A DNA stretch of 64,000 nucleotides from Photobacterium galatheae (GCF_000695255.1 NZ_JMIB01000002.1:1-64000); one strand, 5' to 3'. Shown: positions 7,241 through 16,613, counted from the stretch's first letter. Notes: generated by a model from the sequence alone, not told the origin. Program-made: numbers and translations.

Positions 7241-8086
7241 ATGTGTACGGACAGCAGATGGATCCTCACTTTGTTGCTCACGTTCCCCCAGCTTTTGCTG
7301 ACTGGCTGCACCGTCTGGCCGGAAAAAGGCACCGGGGGGATGGCAGAGCATTATCCGGTGACGCTGGCCCCTGTGATGCCGGATCAACCGCTGGGGCCTG
7401 AGCATGGCCTGCGCTTTGAACTGGACATGGTCAGCCAGCATTTAGACATTCTGGTACTGGAAGGTGCAGAGCAGTGCTTTCCAGCAACTGTTGTCCAGGC
7501 AAAGCAAAATCAACAGCGCATCACCAGAGAGCTGGAAGGCGGACTGAGTTACGATGCGGCCAACGACTTAATCGTTCAGCGAAATCTGCTGAAAAGACTG
7601 GAAAACCAGCTTGATCATGTAAAAAACAAAGGGGCATGTCAGCCTCAGACGGCGAACCTGCCGGCACCGGCAGCACTGGCCAGCAAACTGTATCAACTAC
7701 TCAACAGCGACAATCAATTTGCGTTCAACTCACCGGAAGTGAATCCCAAGTACATGGGGCACCTTGCCGAGGCCGCCATTCTGCTGCGGGATATTCCCAC
7801 CTATCGCCTGCACATTACCGGTCATGCCGACCGGGTCGGCACGCCTGAATTCAATCAACGGCTCGCACTGAACCGTGCGAAGCAGGTACAGCGATACCTT
7901 GAAATTTTCGGACTGCCGTCAACACGGATCAGTATCGCTTCCGTCGGCAGCGAAGACCCGTTATTTGAAGGACACGGCCCGGCAGTGCGTCTGACAAACC
8001 GCAGAGTCAGTATCGAGCTTGTTGAGATCGCCCACCCCATATCCGGGTCCTATGCACAGCCCAAGCACGGTAAGGAGTCGCCCTGA
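7241..8086 (+). CDS. sypB: SypB-like OmpA-family outer-membrane lipoprotein
   Basis: A 281-residue protein with a lipoprotein signal peptide ending in LLLTGC (Cys about residue 23) and a C-terminal OmpA/MotB peptidoglycan-binding domain (about 155-260) with the TGHADRVG and NRAKQV signatures. The middle has a charged helical stretch. The start at 7241 has CAGGGA eight bases upstream, whereas an earlier in-frame ATG at 7202 lies inside sypA without a ribosome site. The stop overlaps the sypC ATG (TGATG). Likely anchors the export machine to the cell wall. Confidence 0.85.
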   Translation: MCTDSRWILTLLLTFPQLLLTGCTVWPEKGTGGMAEHYPVTLAPVMPDQPLGPEHGLRFELDMVSQHLDILVLEGAEQCFPATVVQAKQNQQRITRELEGGLSYDAANDLIVQRNLLKRLENQLDHVKNKGACQPQTANLPAPAALASKLYQLLNSDNQFAFNSPEVNPKYMGHLAEAAILLRDIPTYRLHITGHADRVGTPEFNQRLALNRAKQVQRYLEIFGLPSTRISIASVGSEDPLFEGHGPAVRLTNRRVSIELVEIAHPISGSYAQPKHGKESP

Positions 8087-10188
8087 TGTCTGGCTTACGT
8101 CTATTCCTCTCGGCAATTCTGATTGTAGTGGTGTCTGCCACGGCATCAGCGTATTCCATTCAGCATGGTGATCAACTGACCATCAGCCTCCCGGGGGAAG
8201 CATCTCTGAACCGGACCTTTCAGGTTGACCGGCAGGGCCAGATTCAGTTACCGGAAATCGGCCCTGTGAAAGTCGCCGGGCAGACCGAGGTTTCTGTCAC
8301 CACTTTTATTCGCGACAAACTGGGAAGTGTGATTCGCGATCTGGATCATCTCAGCGTGTATGTCAGCAAGCGACAGTTGCTGATCAGTATCCAGGGCTAT
8401 GTCAACACACCCGGTGAATACACCCTCCCCGCCAGCGCATCGGTTCAGGCCGCGATTGTTGCAGCCGGGGGCATGCGTCCGGGGGCACAGCTAAATGTCA
8501 TGCAGCTCAAGCGTGCAGGCCACACCCGCACATTTAACTACAAAGCCTTTCTCGACTCCGGCGATCAGTCTTTACTGCCGGTTTTGCAATCTCTGGATGT
8601 CATCTTCGTTCCCGCCTCGCCCATGATCGGGAATATCGAACAGGATTTTGACCCCCAGAATCTGGCAGATGCCGGAGATGCCGCCAGCGACAGAGGGGCC
8701 GTTAAAGTGTTTGGCGAGGTCAATCACCCCGGCAGCTTTTCACACAAAGACACGGCAAATCTGGTCGACTTGCTGATGCGGGCCGGCGGCGTCACCCGCT
8801 ATGCCGGTGTTGAGCAAATCCGGGTCATTTCAAACAATGAACCCGTCATTTTTAATCTGAAACAGTATCTGGATACCGGTCAGGAAACGCTGTTACCGCC
8901 CATCGTGCCGGGGGCAACCGTCTTTGTTCCCCGTCAGGAAGAAGAGGTTAAGCGTGGCGCGAACACCATTTATATCATGGGTGAAGTCGCCAAACCCGGC
9001 GCTTACGAGACCAAACAGGGCACCTCTTTTATGGATATTCTCGCCAATGCCGGTGGCCCGACCCGCTTCGCTGAATCCCGCCAGATCCGCATTATCACGG
9101 CAAAGGGAGACATCAAGTCTTTCGACTTGTCTGGTTTCACCGAAGGCACGTCACGCAGAGCGCTTCCTCAGGTTTCCCCGGGAGACGCGATTTTCATTCC
9201 CGAAAAGACCGACATGAACGAAAAATCATGGCTGAAGGTGTCACCACAACGTGCCGTCAGAATCATCGGAGAAGTCATTCGCCCCGGCCGGATTGAATGG
9301 TCAAGTGAAATGAATCTGCTTGATTTGCTGGCCCATGTCGGCGGCCCGACCTCACGGGCAGATACCGCCAGAATTGAAGTGATGACCCCAAGTGCTGCCG
9401 GTGTGAACCAGACCTACACCTTCAACCTGGATCAATTCCTGAAAAACAGTTCCCGCAACAGCGATTTACCCCCGGTCCGTGCGGGCACAACCGTCCGGGT
9501 GCATGATTTACCGCAGGATCCGACCGATAACAAATCGCAATGGGTCCGACAGAGTTCTGAATTGTCTATCTATGTGTTTGGACAGGTCGGTGCGCCCGGT
9601 CGCTATCGGTTTACAAACCGCATGCATTTTCTCGATATTCTGTCGGCGGCTGATGGCCCGACCGCCAATGCGGATATCCACAATATCCGCATTACCCATC
9701 GCCATGGCGATACCGCCAGAGTGACCAAACTGAATCTCGCGTTATATTTCGAAACCGGCGATGAAAACCTGCTGCCCAAAGTCACCACAGGAGATGCCAT
9801 CTACATTCCGGAAAAAGATCGCAACTGGCTGGAAGAAAGTAAAGAATCCACCATTCGGGTGCTCGGTGCCGTGAATAAGCCGGGACGCTACCGTTTTAAT
9901 GACAACATGACCCTGCTAGATTTACTCGCGCAGGCTGGCGGACCAAGTGGCAACGCCTATGTCGAAAAAATTACCGTGGTCAATCTGTCCTGTTGCCGGG
10001 ATCAGGCCAGAACCTTTGATCTCACTGAGTTTGGCCGGACCGGTAATTTCAGCCTGCTTCCTGTCATACGCGCCGGCGATACCGTGTATATTCCGGACCG
10101 CAGTGAGAGCACGATGGAAGCATTTCGGCGCGGTATGAATGATCTGTTCCAGTTCGCCGCCACAGCCGCACTGGTGGGCTTATTATGA
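8086..10188 (+). CDS. sypC: SypC-like polysaccharide export protein with six SLBB repeats
   Basis: A 700-residue secreted protein with a signal peptide (about 1-22, cut after ASA), an N-terminal polysaccharide-export domain (YSIQHGDQLTISLPGE...), and six SLBB-type repeats, each with a G-x-V-x-x-PG-x-Y core followed by an A-GG pair (for example GEVAKPGAYE, GAVNKPGRYR). The last 15 residues are hydrophobic. This Wza-like outer-membrane channel family exports exopolysaccharide. A strong TAAGGAG precedes the ATG, and the stop overlaps sypD by four bases (ATGA). Six repeats make it longer than the usual one or two of Wza. Confidence 0.9.
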   Translation: MSGLRLFLSAILIVVVSATASAYSIQHGDQLTISLPGEASLNRTFQVDRQGQIQLPEIGPVKVAGQTEVSVTTFIRDKLGSVIRDLDHLSVYVSKRQLLISIQGYVNTPGEYTLPASASVQAAIVAAGGMRPGAQLNVMQLKRAGHTRTFNYKAFLDSGDQSLLPVLQSLDVIFVPASPMIGNIEQDFDPQNLADAGDAASDRGAVKVFGEVNHPGSFSHKDTANLVDLLMRAGGVTRYAGVEQIRVISNNEPVIFNLKQYLDTGQETLLPPIVPGATVFVPRQEEEVKRGANTIYIMGEVAKPGAYETKQGTSFMDILANAGGPTRFAESRQIRIITAKGDIKSFDLSGFTEGTSRRALPQVSPGDAIFIPEKTDMNEKSWLKVSPQRAVRIIGEVIRPGRIEWSSEMNLLDLLAHVGGPTSRADTARIEVMTPSAAGVNQTYTFNLDQFLKNSSRNSDLPPVRAGTTVRVHDLPQDPTDNKSQWVRQSSELSIYVFGQVGAPGRYRFTNRMHFLDILSAADGPTANADIHNIRITHRHGDTARVTKLNLALYFETGDENLLPKVTTGDAIYIPEKDRNWLEESKESTIRVLGAVNKPGRYRFNDNMTLLDLLAQAGGPSGNAYVEKITVVNLSCCRDQARTFDLTEFGRTGNFSLLPVIRAGDTVYIPDRSESTMEAFRRGMNDLFQFAATAALVGLL

Positions 10189-10895
10189 ATACCTTCTCAC
10201 CCGACTTGCCTCAAATTGAGCAAATCTATCGTCACATTGTTCAGGAAGAACTGAAAAGTGTGGCGATTACCTCAGTGAATGCAGAAGAAGGGGTGACCTC
10301 ACTGGCGGTGGCTCTCGCCCAGCGGCATTTACTTTCCGGTAAAAATACATTGCTGGTCGACCTCAACCTGCACCACCCCACACTACTGCCGGTTCAGCTT
10401 CATCCTGAAACAGCAACTGAGCCGTCATTTGGCACCCCCTGCACAGTCTGTATTGATGCTGCGCCAGTCATTCTCAACGGCATCATTGCGCCCTCAGGCA
10501 GAGCCGACCGGATGATGCTGCGACGCCCGCATGCCATCTCAAGCTGGATCAAAGAATGGCAAGCGACTTATGACCTCATTATCTTTGATACATCCCCTGT
10601 CTCGCAGACAAACCAAATCTGTATTCCACCGGAAAGCGTCGCAGCCGCCTGCGATGGCTGCCTGCTGGTGGTGATGGCAGGCAAGACTACCGAAAGTCTG
10701 GCGGAGTCATGCGCACAGTCACTACGTTTCGCAGGTGCCCGACTGACCGGCACAATTCTCAACGACCAATACCATCCGCCACTGCGTTCAGAGATCCAGC
10801 GTGAACTGGACCGACTGCCGCAATGTTGCCGACGGCTGGTCATGGCATTGCGCAAAAAAGTGTCTGAAAACAAACTACTCTCCATAGAGCTGTAA
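10185..10895 (+). CDS. sypD: SypD-like ParA/BY-kinase-type ATPase with degenerate Walker A
   Basis: A 236-residue cytoplasmic protein of the CpsD/Wzc-C fold. Walker A' (LLVDLNLHHP, about 55-64) and Walker B (YDLIIFDTSP, about 129-138) are clear. The Walker A loop reads AEEGVTSLA where family members carry GEGKS/T-T, so the nucleotide-binding lysine is replaced by valine (codon GTG). The C-terminal tail lacks the tyrosine cluster of autokinases. It may bind nucleotide poorly and act structurally with the chain-length protein SypO. Position and overlap with sypC fit sypD. Confidence 0.75.
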   Translation: MNTFSPDLPQIEQIYRHIVQEELKSVAITSVNAEEGVTSLAVALAQRHLLSGKNTLLVDLNLHHPTLLPVQLHPETATEPSFGTPCTVCIDAAPVILNGIIAPSGRADRMMLRRPHAISSWIKEWQATYDLIIFDTSPVSQTNQICIPPESVAAACDGCLLVVMAGKTTESLAESCAQSLRFAGARLTGTILNDQYHPPLRSEIQRELDRLPQCCRRLVMALRKKVSENKLLSIEL

Positions 10896-10896
10896 C

Positions 10897-12558
10897 ATGG
10901 ATGACAAAAAAGCCGCCGACAAACGTGAACATACAATGGATCTGAATATGGACATGAACATAAACATGAACATAAACATGAACATGAACATAAAAACTGT
11001 TTTACTGGACATCGAACAGCCCGCTACCCTCGCCAGTGTTACGAAAATCCGGCGACTGCTTCAGCAGGCACTGAGCCTGAGTCAGGCTGACCGTCAGACA
11101 GCCCATCAAATCGCCCTGTGTTTTGCCGAGGCTGCAACCAACCTTGTCCAGCACAGTGTTCCGGCTGCCCGGTTATTCAAGGTCAAATTCAGCATGTCCT
11201 CTCAGGCGTGGTTACTGACGCTTGAGGACGATGGCGGGAGCTGGGATCCGACTCAGTTAAACCCTGCCACGCCGGACACCCTGCTGGATGCATTTACACT
11301 GGATGCCCTGACGCTGGAAGCTGAATCCGGCCGGGGAATCGCACTGCTGAGAACCCAGTGCAGTGACCTCGCTTATCAGGCGGCAGACACAACAGCCAAT
11401 GCATTCAATTGCCTGACGATCACCTGGACCAACCGCCTGAACGATCCCCGGCCAACGATCGTGATTGTTGATGACGAACCCTCACAGCAGCGTCTTTACC
11501 AGACTTACCTGACCGAAGACTTCCAGATACTGACCGCCGATAACGGCCAGCAGGCACTGGCTGTCATCCGGCATCAGCATATTGATTTAGTCCTGTCAGA
11601 TATTCAGATGCCCGGGATGAACGGCCTGGAGTTCAGAGAACAGCTCAACTCACTGTCGCCCGGTGCGGCTGTACCCTTTATCTTTCTGACAACGGCCAAT
11701 ACCAGTGAAATGCTCCAGCAGGCTGCCACCATAGGTATTGATGACTACCTGACCAAACCCGTCAGCAAGCAAATGCTGTTACACACCGTGCACCGCGTGC
11801 TTGAGCGCTCGAAACAAGTCTACCGCCATCTGACCGGTCAGGTGAACCGGCAGATTGCCAGCGCCCTATCACCTCAGCTTCCTGCCAATTGCCCGGGCTG
11901 GCGTCTTGCCGTCAGGCAGCGAAATACAGGTATCGGCGGCGGTGATTTTGTGATTGCTCAGCCATGCGAAAACAGCTTTTTTATCGCGGTCACAGACATC
12001 ATGGGGCACAACGATACCGCCAAATTTTTCTCTTATGCCTACGCCGGTTATCTGCGGGGGATGTTGTTAAATCTTGCGGAAATTGATTGTCCGCCGGATG
12101 AGGTCTTGCGGCGTCTGTCCATGGGGGCACGCACCGATCATTTTTTATCTCAGGTCACCCTGACCTGCAGCGCACTCTGTCTGCATCCGGACGGAGAGGT
12201 CGTTCTGGCTTCCGCCGGACATCCACCACCACTGCTCATCACGAAACAGGGCATTCAGGCTGTAAACATCAGCGGTATTTTGCCCGGGCTGCTGGACGAC
12301 CCGCACTACCCCACCATCACTCAGTCGCTGGAACCCGGACAACGTCTGGCGGTGATCAGCGATGGCTTGTTTGAATCGGCTATGACACCAAGTGGCCGAC
12401 AGGAACTGGAACGAAAAATGCTAGATGCACTCAGAAAGACGCTTTCCCAACCACTCGACGATGCCATGGCGCACGTCATGCAAGTCTTTGATGACTTCAC
12501 CGGGGGAAAGCCGAACGATGATGCCCTGCTGCTGCTGATTGAACGGGATTGCGAATGA
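10897..12558 (+). CDS. sypE: SypE-like bifunctional regulator: RsbW-type kinase, REC, PP2C phosphatase
   Basis: A 553-residue three-domain protein. Residues about 40-178 form an RsbW-like HATPase (N-box Glu78/Asn82, EDDGGSW, ESGRGIALL). Residues 187-305 form a receiver domain (phospho-acceptor Asp235 in LVLSDIQMPG, Lys287). Residues 325-550 form a PP2C/SpoIIE phosphatase with GGGDF, VTDIMGHN, VISDGLFE and NDDALLL metal ligands. In V. fischeri this protein phosphorylates or dephosphorylates SypA depending on its receiver. All three active sites look intact. The N-terminus is a low-complexity Asn/Met run encoded by a hexamer repeat. The ribosome site for ATG 10897 is weak, and a start at 10936 is possible. 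Confidence 0.85.
   Translation: MDDKKAADKREHTMDLNMDMNINMNINMNMNIKTVLLDIEQPATLASVTKIRRLLQQALSLSQADRQTAHQIALCFAEAATNLVQHSVPAARLFKVKFSMSSQAWLLTLEDDGGSWDPTQLNPATPDTLLDAFTLDALTLEAESGRGIALLRTQCSDLAYQAADTTANAFNCLTITWTNRLNDPRPTIVIVDDEPSQQRLYQTYLTEDFQILTADNGQQALAVIRHQHIDLVLSDIQMPGMNGLEFREQLNSLSPGAAVPFIFLTTANTSEMLQQAATIGIDDYLTKPVSKQMLLHTVHRVLERSKQVYRHLTGQVNRQIASALSPQLPANCPGWRLAVRQRNTGIGGGDFVIAQPCENSFFIAVTDIMGHNDTAKFFSYAYAGYLRGMLLNLAEIDCPPDEVLRRLSMGARTDHFLSQVTLTCSALCLHPDGEVVLASAGHPPPLLITKQGIQAVNISGILPGLLDDPHYPTITQSLEPGQRLAVISDGLFESAMTPSGRQELERKMLDALRKTLSQPLDDAMAHVMQVFDDFTGGKPNDDALLLLIERDCE
10945..10992 (+). repeat. Hexanucleotide tandem repeat, eight units, in sypE
   Basis: Eight consecutive hexamers of the form RAYATR (AATATG, GACATG, AACATA, AACATG, AACATA, AACATG, AACATG, AACATA) near the 5' end of sypE. 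They encode alternating Asn and Met/Ile. The unit is a multiple of three, so copy-number change would alter N-terminal length and the number of possible start codons but not the frame. Confidence 0.9.
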
Positions 12559-12606
12559 GCCCATTCCTTCAGATGCAACCGCTTAAGCGAGCTTTAAGGA
12601 GTCAAG

Positions 12607-13419
12607 ATGAGAATTCTGATTGCCCTGTTCCTTGCCTTGCTGGTGACCCAGCCAGCACATACCAGAGAGATTATTTTTGGGATTGTTCCTCAGCAAGCCG
12701 CCAGCAAACTCGCCCGGGTATGGACGCCAATCCTCACGCAGGTTTCAGCGCTGAGCGGCCATACCATCCACTTTGCAACCGCGCCTGATATCCCCACCTT
12801 CGAAAAACGTTTAAAAAACGGGGAATACGATCTCGCCTACATGAACCCGTATCATTATGTCGTTTTCCATCAGGAACCGGGGTACAAAGCAATTGCCAAG
12901 GCAGCCAACAAGCAAATCAAAGGCATTATTGTGGTTCGGAAAGACAGCGGGATCGCAACCCTGCCGCAGCTTGACCAGCAGACACTCGCGTTTCCGTCTC
13001 CGGCCGCATTTGCGGCCAGCATTTTAACCCGCACCGATCTGTCCGCCGCCCATGTCCGTTTCACGCCCAAGTATGTGTCATCCCACGATTCCGTTTATCT
13101 CGCGGTGGCTCAGGGCATTTTTCCTGCCGGTGGCGGTGTAATGCGCACGTTCAACAGCATTGACCCGGCGGTGAGAAACCAGCTCACCCCCATCTGGACA
13201 ACCAAAGGCTATACCTCCCATGCCATCGCCGTGCATCCCCGAATTGATCATCAGACAGCCACCAGCATCCAACAGGCACTGATCGCACTCTCAGACAATC
13301 AAAACGGCCAGACAGCCCTGACTGAATTAGCCATCTCCGGGTTTGAGGCTGCCCAGGACGGTAACTGGGATGATATTCGCGCCCTGCAAATCGACTTATT
13401 GCACGATTTATTGCATTAA
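12607..13419 (+). CDS. PhnD-like periplasmic binding protein inserted in the syp operon
   Basis: A 270-residue protein with a signal peptide (about 1-19) and the fold of the phosphate/phosphonate PhnD substrate-binding family: FGIVPQQAASKLARVW at the mature N-terminus, YDLAYMNPYHYVV in the middle, and FPSPAAFAAS for the anion pocket. There is no ABC permease or ATPase nearby. It has AAGGAG before its ATG, follows sypE by 48 bases and precedes sypF by 11. An orphan PhnD next to a membrane histidine kinase is a known arrangement for ligand sensing, so it probably feeds SypF. The standard V. fischeri syp locus has no such gene, as far as I recall. Confidence 0.8.
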   Translation: MRILIALFLALLVTQPAHTREIIFGIVPQQAASKLARVWTPILTQVSALSGHTIHFATAPDIPTFEKRLKNGEYDLAYMNPYHYVVFHQEPGYKAIAKAANKQIKGIIVVRKDSGIATLPQLDQQTLAFPSPAAFAASILTRTDLSAAHVRFTPKYVSSHDSVYLAVAQGIFPAGGGVMRTFNSIDPAVRNQLTPIWTTKGYTSHAIAVHPRIDHQTATSIQQALIALSDNQNGQTALTELAISGFEAAQDGNWDDIRALQIDLLHDLLH

Positions 13420-13430
13420 AGGAGCCCCTG

Positions 13431-16400
13431 ATGAGTATTCGTCTGAAAACCATTCTGGGCATTGCCTTCATTGAAGTACTTGTACTGGTGCTGTTAGTCA
13501 GTAACGCGCTGAACTATCTCAGCCAGTCAAACCAGTCCCAGCTGGAACAACGCGCGCAGGCAGCCACAACGCTATTTGCCCGTGCCACCAAAGATGCGGT
13601 GCTATCTTACGACCTGGCAACATTAAACAGCCTGGTTGACGAGATGATGGCGATTTCAGACATCAAATACGTCCGGATCAGGAATCAGGTCCAGATGCTT
13701 GCTGAAGGCGGTGATGTCCCCTCCAACCCACCAAGTTCAGGTAAAGATCGCGGCATCAGTGACGTCGATGACGGCATATATGACATCCACTACCCAATCG
13801 TTGAAGCCGGAACCGTCTACGGCAGTATTGAGCTTGGCTTTTCGACAGCAAAGCTGGAAACCCTGCTCACCGACGCAGGAAAGATGTTTACATCCATCGC
13901 GGGTCTGGGGGTCCTTCTGGTCGCAGTCTGCTCGTTTGTACTGGGAACCGCGCTCACCCGGCAATTAAGCCGGCTCAAAATGGCAGTTGATGAAATCACG
14001 CACAACGGTCCGGGGATGACGCTGCCCAATCACACAAACAATGAGCTGGGGGCTGTCGTTCGTTCATTGAACACCATGTCACTGACGCTGGCGAAAAATC
14101 AGCAGGAAATCCAGAATTTGCTGGCGGACAATAGCCGGACCCTGCATGAGCTGCATCGAAACGAAAAAATACAGCAAGCGATCCTCACAGCGTCATTGGA
14201 TGCCATCATTACCATCAATCAATCCGGCTACATCGTTGATTACAATACCAACGCCGAAGTGATTTTCGGCTGGCACAAAGATGAAATCCTGCATCAGGAA
14301 ATGGCAGCGTATCTGGTGCCGGAACACCTGAGATCGCAGCACCGTCAGGGCATGCGTCACTTCATTAACACCGGCGAAGGACCGGTGCTGGGCCGTCGCA
14401 TTGAAACCCTGGCGCTGCATAAAGATGGTCATACTTTTCCGGTGGAACTGGCCGTCTCTCCGGTTGAAACCGACGGAGACTATTTATTTGTGTCGTATAT
14501 CCGGGATATCACAGCCCGCAAAGTTGCCGAAAAAGAACAACTGCTGGCCGCTCAGGCTTTTGATGCTCAGGAAGCCATCTTTTTTGCAGACGAGTCTGGC
14601 AGTATCCTTCGCTACAACCCAACCTTTCAGCAGTTAACCGGTTATGACCCGGAGTCCTGCGCGCCACTCCCCAGCCTCAGCCGCCTTGTGCCCGTGCATC
14701 AGGAAATGTGGCAAACCATACATCAGGGCGAAAAGTGGTCTGGCGAATTGGTATTACACCCTGTTCGCGGCGAGGCTGTCCCCATTTATTTCAGTGCGTC
14801 GCCCGTATTCCCGAACGAGCAGGATACGCTTTACGTCTGCCACTTCATTGATATTTCAGAACAAAAAGCCCATGAGGCCAAGCTACAAACAGCACGACGG
14901 GAAGCAGAAAAAGCCAATGAAGCCAAAAGCCGCTTTCTGGCCTCGATGAGCCATGAAATACGGACTCCCATGAACGGCGTGCTGGGTATTCTGGATATCC
15001 TGCAGGGCGAAACGCTCTCTTCGCATCAGAAAAATCTGGTTCAAACCGCCCATGAATCCGGTAAACACCTGGTGGCCATCATCAATGACATTCTGGATTT
15101 CTCCAAAATGGAAGCTAACAATCTGGTGCTGAACAATGAGCCCTTCCATATTCAGCAGGTATTCCATCAGGCCATTGAACTGATGATGCCTCTGGCTGAG
15201 AAGCACCATCTCGCACTGTCATTATCATTGCCTCCGGAAGCCAACAACTTCGCGCTGGGAGATGCGGGCCGTATCCGTCAGATTCTGCTCAATTTGATCC
15301 ACAACGCCATTAAGTTCACCCCTCAGGGCGGAGTTCGCGTGGAAGTCTCGCTCACCCAAACCTCGCTCACCCAAGCCTCGCTCATGGATGTCTCTTTCAC
15401 AGAGACCTCTTGCACAGACGCCTCTTTCAGGAAAAAAGCGTGCTGGCACCTGAACTGCCACGTCATTGACAGCGGGATTGGCATCGCAGAGGAAGCACAA
15501 ACCAGCCTGTTTGACGAGTTCACCATGTCTGATCAGGGATATACACGAGCAACAGAAGGCACAGGTCTGGGATTGGCAATTTGCAAACGCCTGATACAAC
15601 TCATGGGGGGTGAGATAGGCATCTCCAGCACCCTCAAAGCCGGGAGTGATTTCTTCTTTAACATCCCCTTGGCATTTGCATCGCAAGATGCGACGCATCT
15701 TCTGAACCAGACTCAGTCACCGGTTATGACAACCGGCATGAAGATTCTGGTCACAGAGGATAATGCCGCGAACCGTCTGGTCATTGATCACATGCTGAAA
15801 TCTGCCGGCATTGAGGCCGACATGGCCATCAGTGGCGAGCAAGCAATTCGTGCCGTGCAGAATCATCATTATGATCTTATCCTGATGGACATTTCGATGC
15901 CCGGTATGGACGGCATGGAAGCAACACAGCACATCCGCGCCCTCTCACCCGAGAACCAGTCATTACCGATCATCGCTTTAACCGCCCACGCGCTGACCGG
16001 CGACAGGGAACGTTTTCTGGCTGCCGGAATGACCGACTACCTGAGCAAGCCCATTCACAAAGCCCAGTTACTGGACTGTCTGAACCAATGGATGAAACCA
16101 GCGCAGTGCGACTTAGCACATCCGCTCTCCGAATCGTTTCAGACCATTGATGAAGCCGAAACCTTCAGTGCAAATCAAGACGAAATTCCGCTGTCGCTGT
16201 ATCCACTCGTTGACCCAAAAACGATTCTCCAGTTGATTGAAGATACCTCTTTCGAGGATACCGAAATGCTGGTTGAACTGTATCTTGAAGACAGTAACAG
16301 CCGAATTGCAACCATCCGCGCGGCCATCCGGAAAAAGAACCCGGAACAATTGCAATTTGAAACCCACGCGCTCGCCAGCAGCGCTGGAAGTTACGGCAAT

Positions 16401-16565
16401 ATCCGGCTGTCCATGCTGGCAAGACGCATTGAACATTTGTGTATCCAAAATTGCCCAGCGGATGCGCTCAAACTGGGTGAGCAACTGCTGACTGTCGCAG
16501 AAAAATCATTCCTGCAACTGAGCGCCTTAGATCTTCACACAATTGCCCTGAAAACAGGGAGCTGA
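13431..16565 (+). CDS. sypF: SypF-like hybrid sensor kinase (HAMP-PAS-PAS-HisKA-HATPase-REC-HPt)
   Basis: A 1044-residue inner-membrane hybrid kinase: TM1 about 8-28, a periplasmic sensor to about 152, TM2 about 155-175, HAMP about 176-230, two PAS domains (about 245-365 and 375-480), HisKA with His508 in SMSHEIRTPMNG, HATPase (about 610-748), a receiver with Asp820 in LILMDISMPG, and HPt with His979 in ETHALASSAG. A 15-bp repeat tract inserts about 27 residues into the ATPase domain (638-665). In V. fischeri, SypF passes phosphate through its HPt to SypG and SypE. It has AAAGGAG before the ATG and follows the PhnD-like gene. It is longer than I recall for V. fischeri SypF. Confidence 0.85.
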   Translation: MSIRLKTILGIAFIEVLVLVLLVSNALNYLSQSNQSQLEQRAQAATTLFARATKDAVLSYDLATLNSLVDEMMAISDIKYVRIRNQVQMLAEGGDVPSNPPSSGKDRGISDVDDGIYDIHYPIVEAGTVYGSIELGFSTAKLETLLTDAGKMFTSIAGLGVLLVAVCSFVLGTALTRQLSRLKMAVDEITHNGPGMTLPNHTNNELGAVVRSLNTMSLTLAKNQQEIQNLLADNSRTLHELHRNEKIQQAILTASLDAIITINQSGYIVDYNTNAEVIFGWHKDEILHQEMAAYLVPEHLRSQHRQGMRHFINTGEGPVLGRRIETLALHKDGHTFPVELAVSPVETDGDYLFVSYIRDITARKVAEKEQLLAAQAFDAQEAIFFADESGSILRYNPTFQQLTGYDPESCAPLPSLSRLVPVHQEMWQTIHQGEKWSGELVLHPVRGEAVPIYFSASPVFPNEQDTLYVCHFIDISEQKAHEAKLQTARREAEKANEAKSRFLASMSHEIRTPMNGVLGILDILQGETLSSHQKNLVQTAHESGKHLVAIINDILDFSKMEANNLVLNNEPFHIQQVFHQAIELMMPLAEKHHLALSLSLPPEANNFALGDAGRIRQILLNLIHNAIKFTPQGGVRVEVSLTQTSLTQASLMDVSFTETSCTDASFRKKACWHLNCHVIDSGIGIAEEAQTSLFDEFTMSDQGYTRATEGTGLGLAICKRLIQLMGGEIGISSTLKAGSDFFFNIPLAFASQDATHLLNQTQSPVMTTGMKILVTEDNAANRLVIDHMLKSAGIEADMAISGEQAIRAVQNHHYDLILMDISMPGMDGMEATQHIRALSPENQSLPIIALTAHALTGDRERFLAAGMTDYLSKPIHKAQLLDCLNQWMKPAQCDLAHPLSESFQTIDEAETFSANQDEIPLSLYPLVDPKTILQLIEDTSFEDTEMLVELYLEDSNSRIATIRAAIRKKNPEQLQFETHALASSAGSYGNIRLSMLARRIEHLCIQNCPADALKLGEQLLTVAEKSFLQLSALDLHTIALKTGS
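15348..15428 (+). repeat. 15-bp imperfect tandem repeat inside sypF
   Basis: Five 15-base units (TCGCTCACCCAAACC, TCGCTCACCCAAGCC, TCGCTCATGGATGTC, TCTTTCACAGAGACC, TCTTGCACAGACGCC) plus TCTTTC. They encode five-residue periods SLTQT, SLTQA, SLMDV, SFTET, SCTDA, SF. The hydrophobic residue every five positions, preceded by a small residue, recalls the pentapeptide-repeat fold. The tract lies between the N-box (LLNLIHNAIKFT) and G1 box (VIDSGIGI) of the ATPase domain. Confidence 0.85.
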
Positions 16566-16613
16566 GCTGTGTGGGCGGTGGGTGGTGGGTAGTTGGTGAA
16601 AGACGCACTTTGA

